This document shows, in pieces, positions 16,670 to 25,414 of a stretch of DNA of 64,000 nucleotides (the first letter of the stretch is position 1; each line of letters starts with the position of its first letter). The notes beneath the pieces are model-generated. The model was not told where the DNA came from and ran no database searches. It worked only from the letters and a program-made list of their open reading frames with translations. Location: contig JBMNFJ010000016.1 in NCBI GenBank assembly GCA_050949255.1, positions 434,001 through 498,000 on the forward strand. Direction: 5' to 3'. The DNA is from UBA3941 sp002385665. GTDB taxonomy: Bacteria; Bacillota; Clostridia; Caldicoprobacterales; UBA3941. A program made the translations under genes and the position numbers.

Positions 16670-17752
16670 TTATTTATTGTTGAATTCAAATTCTTTCATA
16701 AAATCCACCAAGGCTCTTACGCCTTCAATAGGCATTGCGTTATAGATACTGGCTCTAATACCACCAACGGATCTATGACCTTTTAGGGTCACTAATCCAT
16801 TATTCTCAGCTTCCTTAACGAACTTAGTGGTCATTTCCTCACTGGGTAATGTAAAGGTTACGTTCATTATAGAGCGATCCTTAGGATTGGCGGTTCCTTT
16901 ATATATATTGGAATTATCTATGCAATCATAGAGTAGTCTGGCCTTTTCTTTATTGATCTCTTCAATTACGGGAACTCCACCAAGATCCTTTAACCACTCA
17001 AAGACCAGCTTAGCCATATAGATACTAAAGGTGGTAGGTGTATTATACAGGGAATTTGCATCGGCATGTACCTTATAATTTAGCATAGTAGGGGTAATAT
17101 CCATGGCATTGCCCAACAAATCTTCACGAATGATGACCACCGTAAGACCGGAAGGGGCCATGTTTTTTTGGGCTCCCGCATAGATGAGGCCAAATTTTGA
17201 CACGTCAATAACCTCAGATAATATATTGGATGACATATCTGCTACCAGGGGGACCGAACCGGTGTCAGGCAGACTGGTAAACCTGGTTCCGTAAATTGTA
17301 TTGTTGGTGGTAATATGAAAATAGTCCGAGTCCGGACTTGCCTTCATCGACTCTACATCCGGAATATAGCTGAAGTTTTCGTCAGCAGAAGAGGCAACCA
17401 CATTAACAGTTCCAAAGCGTTCAGCCTCTTGTGCAGCTTTTTTGGCAAAGGATCCGGTAATGGCGTAATCCGCCTTTTTGTATTTGCTAAATAAGTTTAG
17501 GGGTACCATAGAAAACTGAGTGGTGGCACCGCCCTGAAGGAATAAGATTTTGTAGTTATCAGGTATAGCCATAAGTTCGGAAAGCAACTCTTGGGCACTG
17601 TCGACTATATCTTGAAACATCTTTGAACGATGGCTCATCTCCATAACTGACATTCCGGTGCCCTTATAATCAAGTAACTCCTTTTGAGCTTTTTCCAACA
17701 CGGGCTTTGGTAATGTAGATGGCCCCGGTGAAAAATTATATACTGGTTTCAT
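16670..17752 (-). CDS. serC: Phosphoserine aminotransferase
   Basis: Converts 3-phosphohydroxypyruvate to phosphoserine using glutamate and pyridoxal phosphate. 360 residues with the family opening YNFSPGPSTLPKPVLEKAQ, LQGGATTQFSMVPLNL, the PLP lysine in YAGAQKNMAPSG, and the closing GHRSVGGIRASIYNAMP. The SD GAGGATC precedes ATG. It lies upstream of serA, and the two probably form one unit for serine synthesis; serB is not in the window. A long inverted repeat lies in its leader. Confidence 0.97.
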   Translation of the reverse strand: MKPVYNFSPGPSTLPKPVLEKAQKELLDYKGTGMSVMEMSHRSKMFQDIVDSAQELLSELMAIPDNYKILFLQGGATTQFSMVPLNLFSKYKKADYAITGSFAKKAAQEAERFGTVNVVASSADENFSYIPDVESMKASPDSDYFHITTNNTIYGTRFTSLPDTGSVPLVADMSSNILSEVIDVSKFGLIYAGAQKNMAPSGLTVVIIREDLLGNAMDITPTMLNYKVHADANSLYNTPTTFSIYMAKLVFEWLKDLGGVPVIEEINKEKARLLYDCIDNSNIYKGTANPKDRSIMNVTFTLPSEEMTTKFVKEAENNGLVTLKGHRSVGGIRASIYNAMPIEGVRALVDFMKEFEFNNK

Positions 17753-17824
17753 TTAGATCCTCCTCATAAGATTATAATATTTTAAGGTTGCTCAGCAAAA
17801 TTGAGGGCAGCCTATTAAACAAAT

Positions 17825-17909
17825 TATATGTTACGAAGAAATCATCGATTTATTATATGCTCAAACGGTCTAACTGGGTTTGCAATTATAGGTCTTCCCG
17901 TAACATATA
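17825..17909 (-). promoter_or_regulatory. Long inverted repeat in the serC leader
   Basis: TATATGTTACG (17825-17835) and CGTAACATATA (17899-17909) are exact inverted repeats. The stem continues inward with AAGA/TCTT after a 2-nt bulge, enclosing about 53 nt. It lies 73 nt upstream of serC. The T-box sequence and known serine- or SAM-type riboswitch motifs were looked for and not found. Its function is unknown. Confidence 0.5.
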
Positions 17910-18080
17910 TGTATAGATTAGTCTATCTCATCGATCTGGAGAATTCACTAAACAGGCAAGGATACGGCTACGGCCATATATTGATAATATAACTATTATA
18001 CTATATATTTTAGTAAAGTAAACTACTAAATGGATGAAATTTATCATTTTTTTACATAGATTGTGAAAAACTTATCTATC

Positions 18081-18113
18081 AAAATGGGCAACTCAAAAAT
18101 AATTGAGTTGCCC
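18081..18113 (-). terminator. Terminator of the pot operon
   Basis: GGGCAACTCAA (18086-18096) with TTGAGTTGCCC (18103-18113), an 11-bp perfect stem. On the minus strand it is followed by ATTTTG. Confidence 0.92.
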
Positions 18114-18148
18114 TAAGGATTAAGCATATATTGTAAGCTGAAACTGTT

Positions 18149-19201
18149 CTATTTTGCTTTTATCTCCGTCCATATTCTGTTATAGACGTCCAGAGTATCG
18201 CTCAAATCTTCAAAGACTTCAGCGTTCTTAATATCCTCATCACTGGGATAGGCAGTACTGTCGTTTAGCAGTTCTTCGTCCAACATCTTCATAGCCTCAC
18301 TATTGGGCGTGGAATAGCCTATATATTCGGTGTTTCTTAAAGCAATTTCCGGTTCACACAAGAAGTTGATAAATAGTTCTGCTTCCTTTTTATGTTGACT
18401 GGTCTTCGGTATAACTGCTGCATCAAACCACAGGTTACCGCCTTCTTTGGGGAGAACATACTCCAGGTCTGGATTTTCCCATTTCATAGCTACGGCATCC
18501 CCGGACCAAACTACAGCGAGAGCAGCCTCGCCGCCCACCATCTTATCCTTTACCTCATCACCAACATAGGCCAGGACCAGGGGTTTTTGCTCCATGAGCT
18601 TTTCCTTTGCCTCTTCCAATTCATCAATATTCCTGCTGTTCATAGAATACCCCAGCATTTGGAGGGTGAGACCGATGGAATCCCTCTGGCTATCCAACAT
18701 CAGGATCTGCTTGGAATACTTTTCATTCCAAAGGATATCCCAGCTTTCTACCGGATCATCTACCATGGTTTTATTGTATACTATACCCAAGGTTCCCCAC
18801 ATATAGGGAACGGAGTACTCGTTGTTTGGGTCAAAGGAGAGGTTCTTGAAGGTATCATCTATATACTTATAGTTGGGTATATTGTTCATATCGATCTTGT
18901 GGAGCATATCCTCGTTAATCATCCTGCTGATCATGTATTCGGAGGGAAACACGACATCATAGCTGCTGCCGCCATGCTTCATGCTTACATACATATCTTC
19001 GTTGGTGGCATAGGTGGTATATATGACCTTTATACCATACTCTTTTTCGAAGTCATCAATAACGCTCTTATCCATGTATTCCCCCCAGTTATAGACCTTT
19101 AGGGTTACACGGTTTTGTTGTCCACATCCGGCAAGGATCATGGCAAAGGCTAAAACAACCACCACTATCCAGATAAGTCTAAAACCTAATAAATTCTTCA
19201 T
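18149..19201 (-). CDS. potD: Spermidine/putrescine-binding lipoprotein
   Basis: 350 residues. A lipoprotein signal with ILAGCGQQ (Cys near 26) anchors it outside the membrane. The mature part begins LKVYNWGEYMDKSVIDDFEKEYGIKV, the classic PotD opening, and continues with SSYDVVFPSEYMISRMI, VPYMWGTLGIVYNK and GYSTPNSEAM. It captures polyamines for the PotABC transporter. It overlaps potC by 4 nt, so it is translationally coupled. Spermidine versus putrescine preference cannot be judged. Confidence 0.95.
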   Translation of the reverse strand: MKNLLGFRLIWIVVVVLAFAMILAGCGQQNRVTLKVYNWGEYMDKSVIDDFEKEYGIKVIYTTYATNEDMYVSMKHGGSSYDVVFPSEYMISRMINEDMLHKIDMNNIPNYKYIDDTFKNLSFDPNNEYSVPYMWGTLGIVYNKTMVDDPVESWDILWNEKYSKQILMLDSQRDSIGLTLQMLGYSMNSRNIDELEEAKEKLMEQKPLVLAYVGDEVKDKMVGGEAALAVVWSGDAVAMKWENPDLEYVLPKEGGNLWFDAAVIPKTSQHKKEAELFINFLCEPEIALRNTEYIGYSTPNSEAMKMLDEELLNDSTAYPSDEDIKNAEVFEDLSDTLDVYNRIWTEIKAK

Positions 19202-19983
19202 AGGACTTTCTCCTTTCCAGTATTATTGGTAGTTCTCTTATTGACTATAAGGAGCAATAAAAGAACGGTAATGAACAATAGGGTCGAAAGAGCATTAATA
19301 GTAGGCTTAATCCCTACCCTGGCCATGGAATAGATGATAATGGAAAGGTTTGAAACGCCGGCACCGGTGGTGAAATAGCTTATAACAAAATCATCGATGG
19401 ACAGGGTAAAGGCCAGAATCATTCCGGTAACTACCCCTGGCATTATTTCTGGTAATATTACCTTTCTGAAGGCGTAGAATGGAGTAGCACCCAGGTCCAG
19501 AGCCGCCTCATACAGATGTTTGTTCATCTGCCTCAGCTTAGGCAATATTGAAAAAATAACGTAGGGTATATTAAAGGTAATATGGGCCAGTAAAAGGGTT
19601 AAAAATCCCGGCTCCAATTTCATAAAGACAAAGAGCATCATCAGGGAAATTCCCGTTACTATATCCGGATTAAGTATGGGAAGGTATGAAATATTGACTA
19701 TGATGCTTTTACCAAACTTATTCATATCGTGTATACCGATCGCAGTTATAAGGCCGATGACGGTAGCGATGATAGTGGACAGGACAGCTATCAGGATGGT
19801 GTAATAGAGGGCTGACATAATATCCCTATCGCTGAACAGATCCGCGTACCATTTCAGGCTGAACCCGTCCCATTTGCTCATATACCTGGATTTATTGAAG
19901 GAAAAGATCATAAGGATCAGTATCGGAGCATAGAGAAAGAAGAAGACTATGCCGATATATAATCTCTTTAAATGGCGCATCAT
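19198..19983 (-). CDS. potC: Polyamine ABC transporter permease
   Basis: 261 residues, about six membrane helices. It carries the EAA loop of binding-protein-dependent permeases (YEAALDLGATPFYAFRKVILPEIMPGVVTG), which docks to PotA. Four-nt overlaps with potB and potD show tight coupling. Confidence 0.95.
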   Translation of the reverse strand: MMRHLKRLYIGIVFFFLYAPILILMIFSFNKSRYMSKWDGFSLKWYADLFSDRDIMSALYYTILIAVLSTIIATVIGLITAIGIHDMNKFGKSIIVNISYLPILNPDIVTGISLMMLFVFMKLEPGFLTLLLAHITFNIPYVIFSILPKLRQMNKHLYEAALDLGATPFYAFRKVILPEIMPGVVTGMILAFTLSIDDFVISYFTTGAGVSNLSIIIYSMARVGIKPTINALSTLLFITVLLLLLIVNKRTTNNTGKEKVL

Positions 19984-20804
19984 AGTAGCCCACCTCCCTC
20001 ATTTTCCTTCTCATATTTGGACATTATGGCCATACTAAACAGGATCAGAATCATCATAATGATGGAGAGGGCTGATCCAAATCCCCATTCCCCTGATTTT
20101 AGAAAGAGTTCTTCGATTAGATTGCCTATTAGGAGAAATTGTCCCCCTCCAAGGAGCCTGGAAATAACAAAAGTAGTCACAGCAGGCATATATACCATGG
20201 TAATGCCGGAAACCACTCCCGGAAGGCTTAGAGGGAAGATGATCTTGCTAAAAACTATCCTGGAATTAGCCCCCAAATCTTCTGCGGCCTCTATTATGCT
20301 CTTATCGATTTTAATAAGAACCGAGTAGATAGGGAGCACCATGAAGGGTAGAAAATTGTATACCATACCCAATACTACAGCCCATTGATTATATAATAGC
20401 TCCATTTTAGGCAGTCCTAAAAATGAAATAAAAGTATTGATGATTCCGTTTTTCTCCAGTAGGGTAAGCCAGGCATAGGTCCTAAGCAGGAAGTTCATCC
20501 ACATGGGGATGACCATGAGAAAAATAAGGATTCTTTTATCCCTATATTCCTTACTGGCCAGGATCATGGACACCGGATATCCTAAAAGAAGGCATACTAT
20601 GGTACATATCAAGGCCAAATATAGTGACCTTATAAGGACCATGACATACAGGGGCTCAAAAAACCTTTTAAAGTGCTCCAAGGTAAACTCAATGCCTTGA
20701 GGAGTCCTTTCAAATGTACCATAAAAGATTATAAGCATAAGAGGTACTACGATGAACATAATCATCCACACTACATAGGGGTATGCAACCCATGACTTTT
20801 TCAT
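19980..20804 (-). CDS. potB: Polyamine ABC transporter permease
   Basis: 274 residues with about six membrane helices and an EAA motif (IEAAEDLGANSRIVFSKI, IFPLSLPGVVSG). It pairs with PotC to form the channel. It overlaps potA and potC by 4 nt each. Confidence 0.95.
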   Translation of the reverse strand: MKKSWVAYPYVVWMIMFIVVPLMLIIFYGTFERTPQGIEFTLEHFKRFFEPLYVMVLIRSLYLALICTIVCLLLGYPVSMILASKEYRDKRILIFLMVIPMWMNFLLRTYAWLTLLEKNGIINTFISFLGLPKMELLYNQWAVVLGMVYNFLPFMVLPIYSVLIKIDKSIIEAAEDLGANSRIVFSKIIFPLSLPGVVSGITMVYMPAVTTFVISRLLGGGQFLLIGNLIEELFLKSGEWGFGSALSIIMMILILFSMAIMSKYEKENEGGGLL

Positions 20805-21847
20805 GAGACCTTCACCTTCTTCATTATATGGATATCGTCAGGAAAGATATTTATACCTACTATGGTATCAACGGGTTCCATTAAGGTGCTGTGCACCTTC
20901 CAAATAATGCCATTGGACTCAATCATCATTTCGTAATGTACACCTTTAAAAATCACAGAGAGTACTCTACCTTTTAGCATACCTTGATCTGGAGGAACCA
21001 ATTTAATATCCTCGGGTCGCACAACCACATCTACCTTTTCCTTCTCACCAAATCCGCTATCTAAACATCTGAAGGTATAGCCACCAAAGTCAACTACATA
21101 ATCCTCGATCATTATCCCGTCCACAATATTGCTTTCACCAATAAAATCGGCTACGAAAGCATTTTTGGGTTCGTTGTATATATCTATGGGCGTACCAATT
21201 TGTTGGATATGACCTTCATTCATGACTACTATGGTATCAGACATGGTCAGGGCTTCCTCCTGATCGTGAGTAACATACACAAAGGTGATGCCCAGCTTTT
21301 GTTGGATGTTTTTCAGCTCAATCTGCATACCTTTACGTAGTTTCAGGTCCAAGGCCCCTAAAGGTTCGTCCAGGAGTAGTACCTCGGGTTCGTTGACCAA
21401 GGCTCTGGCTATGGCTACTCGCTGTTGCTGTCCTCCGCTCAAGGAATCAACAGGGCGTTTTTCAAAACCCCCTAGGTTTACCAGGCTTAACATGTTCTTA
21501 ACCTTTTCTTTAATTACATTTCTGCTTAATTTCTTTATGTTTAGGCCAAAGGCTACATTTTCCTCTACATTCATATGGGGAAAGAGGGCATACCTTTGGA
21601 AAACTGTGTTGACTTTCCTCTTATACGGGGGAACATGAGTAATATCCTTCCCTTCAAACAAGACCTTTCCAGAAGTAGGCTCTTCAAATCCGCCAATTAT
21701 ACGGAGGGTGGTCGTTTTCCCACATCCGCTTGGCCCTAAAAGAGTTAAAAATTCATTGCGCCTTATATACAAATTAATGTTATCCAAAACGAGAGTATCA
21801 TCAAAGGTCTTGGAAACATCTACCAGATTAATGATTTCATAGGACAT
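20801..21847 (-). CDS. potA: Polyamine ABC transporter ATPase
   Basis: 348 residues. Walker A GPSGCGKTT (about 39-47), the signature LSGGQQQR, Walker B VLLLDEPLGALD, the switch His in VTHDQEEAL, and a C-terminal TOBE domain (about 270-345). It hydrolyses ATP to drive polyamine uptake by PotBCD. It lies 156 nt downstream of the XRE-cupin gene and is probably regulated by it or cotranscribed with it. Confidence 0.97.
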   Translation of the reverse strand: MSYEIINLVDVSKTFDDTLVLDNINLYIRRNEFLTLLGPSGCGKTTTLRIIGGFEEPTSGKVLFEGKDITHVPPYKRKVNTVFQRYALFPHMNVEENVAFGLNIKKLSRNVIKEKVKNMLSLVNLGGFEKRPVDSLSGGQQQRVAIARALVNEPEVLLLDEPLGALDLKLRKGMQIELKNIQQKLGITFVYVTHDQEEALTMSDTIVVMNEGHIQQIGTPIDIYNEPKNAFVADFIGESNIVDGIMIEDYVVDFGGYTFRCLDSGFGEKEKVDVVVRPEDIKLVPPDQGMLKGRVLSVIFKGVHYEMMIESNGIIWKVHSTLMEPVDTIVGINIFPDDIHIMKKVKVS

Positions 21848-22003
21848 TTATCATACCCCCTATTAGTAATAGTACATCCAGAAAAAGATATTCAGTATAA
21901 GTCTATGGGTCACAAATTATCTTATCATTCCCATAATAAAAGGTCTCCTAAGAAAGTCCCCATATAATACCATAAACCTATAAGTAGTTCTTAAACCAAG
22001 AGA

Positions 22004-22543
22004 CTAAAAACTCGGCGGTGAGGAGACCCAAAGAACCGTGGCAGGGTACCTGGATTCGTTAGAAAGGTAGTGGACCAGGGATGGCTTGTAATAAAAGCTT
22101 TCGCCCTTCCTTACTCTAAACTTCTGATTACCCAGATGCAAGAAAACAGTACCTCCTATAACATATCCAAACTCCTCACCGTCGTGGGGAGTATCAGGCT
22201 CTGAAGAACCACCCGGCTGTATCTGTATCAGGATTGGTTCCATACGATTTTTTTGGGAATTAGGAACTATCCAACGTATATAATGTCCTAGATCTTGATT
22301 TTCCTGAAGAAATACATCATCTTTTTGGAAAACGATTTTCTCATCATTATTGTCATTAAAAAAATCCTTTAGATTGGTTCCCAAGCATTCAAGAATATCT
22401 ACCAAGGTAGCTATAGAGGGGGAGGTTAAATCCCGCTCCACTTGAGAAATAAACCCTTTGGATAGTTCACAACGGTTAGCTAGCTCCTGCTGGGTGAGCC
22501 CATTTTTTACTCTTAAATGTTTAATTTTTTCCCCAATGTTCAT
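22004..22543 (-). CDS. XRE-cupin transcriptional regulator (PuuR-like)
   Basis: About 179 residues. An N-terminal lambda-repressor-type HTH (IKHLRVKNGLTQQELANRCE, then LSKGFISQVERDLTSPS, about 6-62) and a C-terminal cupin (GEEFGYVIGGTVFLHLG, FYYKPSLVHYLSNES). This architecture is known from PuuR and similar sensors of polyamines or other small molecules, which fits its position before potABCD. ATG 22543 has AAAGGAG 8 nt upstream; the ATG at 22549 would be too close. A consensus promoter and palindromic operator lie upstream, so autoregulation is likely. Confidence 0.93.
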   Translation of the reverse strand: MNIGEKIKHLRVKNGLTQQELANRCELSKGFISQVERDLTSPSIATLVDILECLGTNLKDFFNDNNDEKIVFQKDDVFLQENQDLGHYIRWIVPNSQKNRMEPILIQIQPGGSSEPDTPHDGEEFGYVIGGTVFLHLGNQKFRVRKGESFYYKPSLVHYLSNESRYPATVLWVSSPPSF

Positions 22544-22583
22544 GGGCATTGCTCCTTTAAAGCTGGTTTTGGCCAACTAAACT

Positions 22584-22648
22584 TTTTGTTTACATTTGCT
22601 AAACAAAACAGCCAATATATTTTTAGCATAATTATGTACAAATGTCAA
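22584..22648 (-). promoter_or_regulatory. SigmaA promoter and palindromic operator of the XRE-cupin gene
   Basis: On the minus strand: -35 TTGACA (22643-22648), a 17-nt spacer, and -10 TAAAAA (22620-22625) with an extended TG. About 12 nt downstream is a palindrome TTTTGTTTA-N7-TAAACAAAA (22584-22608). It overlaps the start of transcription, the right place for a repressor, most simply the XRE protein itself. Confidence 0.7.
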
Positions 22649-22911
22649 CAGCTTAAATTATATAAAAAAAACAGAATATCGTATGTTTTTATTAGCTAGC
22701 GGAAAGAATCTGGTAAAGACGGATTTGTTTTTAAGATGGTTGAAAAGCCAAAACAAATAATGTAAAATGAAATAGAAGGAAGGGGGTATACCCGGGTTTT
22801 CTACGAATAAAGCGGGTAGGTCCATCATCCATGGTATTATAAAATTTTAAAGTTAAATAGTGCTTTTCTGCACTGTTGACTATGATAATAATCATACAAG
22901 GAGGAATAAAG
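22649..22911. other. Divergent intergenic region upstream of the Gfo/Idh gene
   Basis: No coding sequence. ATTTGTTTT (22723-22731) and AAAACAAAT (22750-22758) form an inverted repeat with an 18-nt loop. TATGAT-N4-ATCATA (22881-22896) is a perfect 16-nt palindrome just before the SD of the next gene, possibly an operator. No consensus promoter was found for the plus strand. Confidence 0.4.
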
Positions 22912-24006
22912 ATGAGTGCACAGAAAAAGGATGTCAAAATAAGAGTTGGAATTATTGGCTGCGGCGGTATCGCTAACGGCAAACACATGCCTAGCCTTGC
23001 CAAGGTCGCAGAAGTTGAAATGGTTGCTTTTTGTGATTTAATCAAAGAGAGAGCTGAAAAAGCCGCTAAAGAATACGGAACACCGGATGCAAAGGTCTAT
23101 ACCGATTATAAGGAGCTACTTAAGGACGACAGCATAGATGTAATACACGTATGTACCCCGAACAAATCCCATGCTGACATAACCATTGACGCCTTAGAAT
23201 CAGACAAGCATGTAATGTGTGAAAAACCTATGGCTAAAACAGCAGCCGATGCCAGAAGGATGGTAGAGGCAGCTAAACGCACCGGCAAAAAATTGACCAT
23301 TGGGTATCAGAACAGATTCAATCCTGAATCCCAATATCTGTATCAGGCATGCCGAAGGGGAGATCTTGGAGATATATACTTTGCAAAGGCACATGCCATA
23401 AGAAGACGTGCTGTTCCCACATGGGGAGTATTTCTTAACGAAGAAGAACAAGGTGGGGGCCCCTTGATCGATATCGGTACCCATGCTCTTGATCTGACTC
23501 TCTGGATGGTTGACAACTACAAACCAAAAACAGTATTGGGAACTACTTATCGTAAATTAGCAGATCAAAAAAATACAGCTAATGCATGGGGGGACTGGGA
23601 TCCTGAGAAATTTACTGTAGAGGACTCTGCTTTTGGTTTTGTTGTAATGGAGAATGGAACAACTATAATTTTAGAATCCAGCTGGGCACTCAATACCCTT
23701 GATGTAGGAGAAGCTAAAACCACCCTGTGCGGAACTAAAGCTGGAGCGGATATGAGAGACGGCCTCCGCATAAACGGCGTTGAATTCAATAAGATGTATA
23801 CCAAGAAACCCTCCTTAGGGGCAGGCGGAGTCGATTTTTATGAAGGGATAAGCGAGGACCCCGGTTACTTAGAGGCTAGAGCATGGATTGATGCGGTTAT
23901 AAACGATACCGATCCCGTTGTATTGCCAGAACAGGCCTTGGCTGTAACCGAGATCCTGGAGGCTATCTATGAGTCAGCCAAGACAGGCAAGGCAGTTACA
24001 TTTTAA
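22912..24006 (+). CDS. Gfo/Idh/MocA-family oxidoreductase
   Basis: 364 residues. N-terminal Rossmann domain with GIIGCGGIANGKHMPSL, the EKP motif (MCEKPMAKT) that carries the catalytic lysine, and GGGPLIDIGTHALDLTLWM in the second domain with the conserved aspartate and histidine. Such enzymes oxidise or reduce sugars, inositols or sugar acids with NAD(P). ATG 22912 has AAGGAGG 6 nt upstream; the frame is open further but begins without an SD. The TIM-barrel isomerase gene downstream probably acts in the same sugar pathway, though a terminator-like hairpin separates them. Confidence 0.93.
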   Translation: MSAQKKDVKIRVGIIGCGGIANGKHMPSLAKVAEVEMVAFCDLIKERAEKAAKEYGTPDAKVYTDYKELLKDDSIDVIHVCTPNKSHADITIDALESDKHVMCEKPMAKTAADARRMVEAAKRTGKKLTIGYQNRFNPESQYLYQACRRGDLGDIYFAKAHAIRRRAVPTWGVFLNEEEQGGGPLIDIGTHALDLTLWMVDNYKPKTVLGTTYRKLADQKNTANAWGDWDPEKFTVEDSAFGFVVMENGTTIILESSWALNTLDVGEAKTTLCGTKAGADMRDGLRINGVEFNKMYTKKPSLGAGGVDFYEGISEDPGYLEARAWIDAVINDTDPVVLPEQALAVTEILEAIYESAKTGKAVTF

Positions 24007-24029
24007 TTAAATTTATAGACTATCAATGA

Positions 24030-24083
24030 TTAACGGACTATATAAATTATACATTTGTGTAGTCCGTTAATTTAGGATTTTAT
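24030..24083 (+). terminator. Hairpin after the Gfo/Idh gene
   Basis: TTAACGGACTA (24030-24040) and TAGTCCGTTAA (24060-24070), an 11-bp stem, then a T-rich stretch. Confidence 0.8.
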
Positions 24084-24189
24084 TAAATATGGCAGATTAC
24101 ATACAGTTACTATAGGAAGCCCGGTGGGTATAGTCGGGCAAGAAATCTAAATCTTCCATAAATAATTATCATACGAAAGGAGAAGTACT

Positions 24190-25155
24190 ATGAAACTAGG
24201 CGTTATGACTGTTTTATTGGGCAATATGAAGGTCGAAGAAGCCTTTAAGTATTTAAGTGAGTCCGGTGTGCAAGCAGTTGAGCTAGGTGCCGGTGGATAT
24301 CCAGGCAAGGCTCATGCAAATCCAGAAGAGTTGTTAAAGGACGATAGGAAGATTCAAGAACTAAAGGATCTGGCTGAAAAATACAACCTGGAGATCAGCT
24401 CTTTAAGCTGTCATGGAAATCCTGTTCATCCCCAAAAGGAGATCGCAGATGCATTTCATGACGATTTTGAAAAGACCGTACTACTGGCAGAAAAACTGGG
24501 AGTCAGGAGGGTTAATACCTTTTCGGGATGTCCCGGAGATTCGCCAAATTCCATGTACCCCAACTGGGTTACCTGCCCTTGGCCGGATGATTTTCTAAAA
24601 ATTCTTGACTATCAATGGAATGATGTTTTAATCCCCTATTGGGAAAAGACTGTCGCCTTTGCAAAGGATCATGGGGTAGATATGATATGTCTGGAAATGC
24701 ATCCGGGTTTTGCTGTGTATAATCCTGAAACCCTGTTAAAACTTAGGGCGGCTGTCGGTGATGTTATCGGCGCTAACTTTGACCCCAGCCATCTATTCTG
24801 GCAGGGTATTGATCCCGTTGCGGCTATACGCGAGTTAGCTGGTGCTATCTATCATTTCCATGCCAAGGATACCAAGATAGATGCTATTAACACATCCGTT
24901 AATGGCGTATTGGATACCAAGCACTATGGGGATGAGATCAACAGATCCTGGATATTCCGTTCCGTTGGCTATGGCAACGACTATCAGGTTTGGAAGGATA
25001 TCGTGAGCGCCCTTAGGCTGGTTGGCTATGATTATGTACTAAGCATTGAACATGAAGACAGTCTGATGACTCCCAACGAGGGACTTCAAAAGGCTATAGC
25101 CTTTTTGAAAGAGGTAATGGTCTTTGAGGATAAAGGTGAGATGTGGTGGGCCTAG
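24190..25155 (+). CDS. Sugar phosphate isomerase/epimerase (TIM barrel)
   Basis: 321 residues of the AP-endonuclease-2 / xylose-isomerase-like TIM barrel. Likely metal ligands are spread over the barrel strands: CLEMHPG (Glu), NFDPSHLFWQGID (Asp, His), HFHAKD and SIEHED (Glu). Relatives act as inosose or ketose isomerases/epimerases next to Gfo/Idh dehydrogenases, the arrangement seen here. SD AAAGGAGAA. The substrate is unknown. Its own terminator follows. Confidence 0.9.
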   Translation: MKLGVMTVLLGNMKVEEAFKYLSESGVQAVELGAGGYPGKAHANPEELLKDDRKIQELKDLAEKYNLEISSLSCHGNPVHPQKEIADAFHDDFEKTVLLAEKLGVRRVNTFSGCPGDSPNSMYPNWVTCPWPDDFLKILDYQWNDVLIPYWEKTVAFAKDHGVDMICLEMHPGFAVYNPETLLKLRAAVGDVIGANFDPSHLFWQGIDPVAAIRELAGAIYHFHAKDTKIDAINTSVNGVLDTKHYGDEINRSWIFRSVGYGNDYQVWKDIVSALRLVGYDYVLSIEHEDSLMTPNEGLQKAIAFLKEVMVFEDKGEMWWA

Positions 25156-25260
25156 ATCCCATTAGGTATAACAGTGTATAATAAGTTCTGCCTATAATGA
25201 AATTTTATGAGTATGAATCTTGTATTCACTGGTTTTATGTCCTGATAATAGGACAAAAGG

Positions 25261-25302
25261 ATAGGGAGTTAGAAGTTTTTCTACTCCCTATTTGTTATTT
25301 AT
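25261..25302 (+). terminator. Terminator of the sugar isomerase gene
   Basis: ATAGGGAGT-t-AGAA pairs with TTCT-ACTCCCTAT (25261-25291), followed by TTGTTATTT. Confidence 0.9.
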
Positions 25303-25414
25303 CCTATCGGGATCATTTCATCAGTTTCTAGAGTCATTTCCAAATAAAACGGAGTTTAGTCAGTGTGGTTATCGTTGTCGTCGCTTATGGGCAGTAGTTT
25401 AGAGGAGTATTTTC

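Noticed and set aside
18392..19102. 236-residue open frame on the plus strand inside potD
   Set aside because: Antisense to an unmistakable potD within the overlapping potABCD operon; no SD and no domain.
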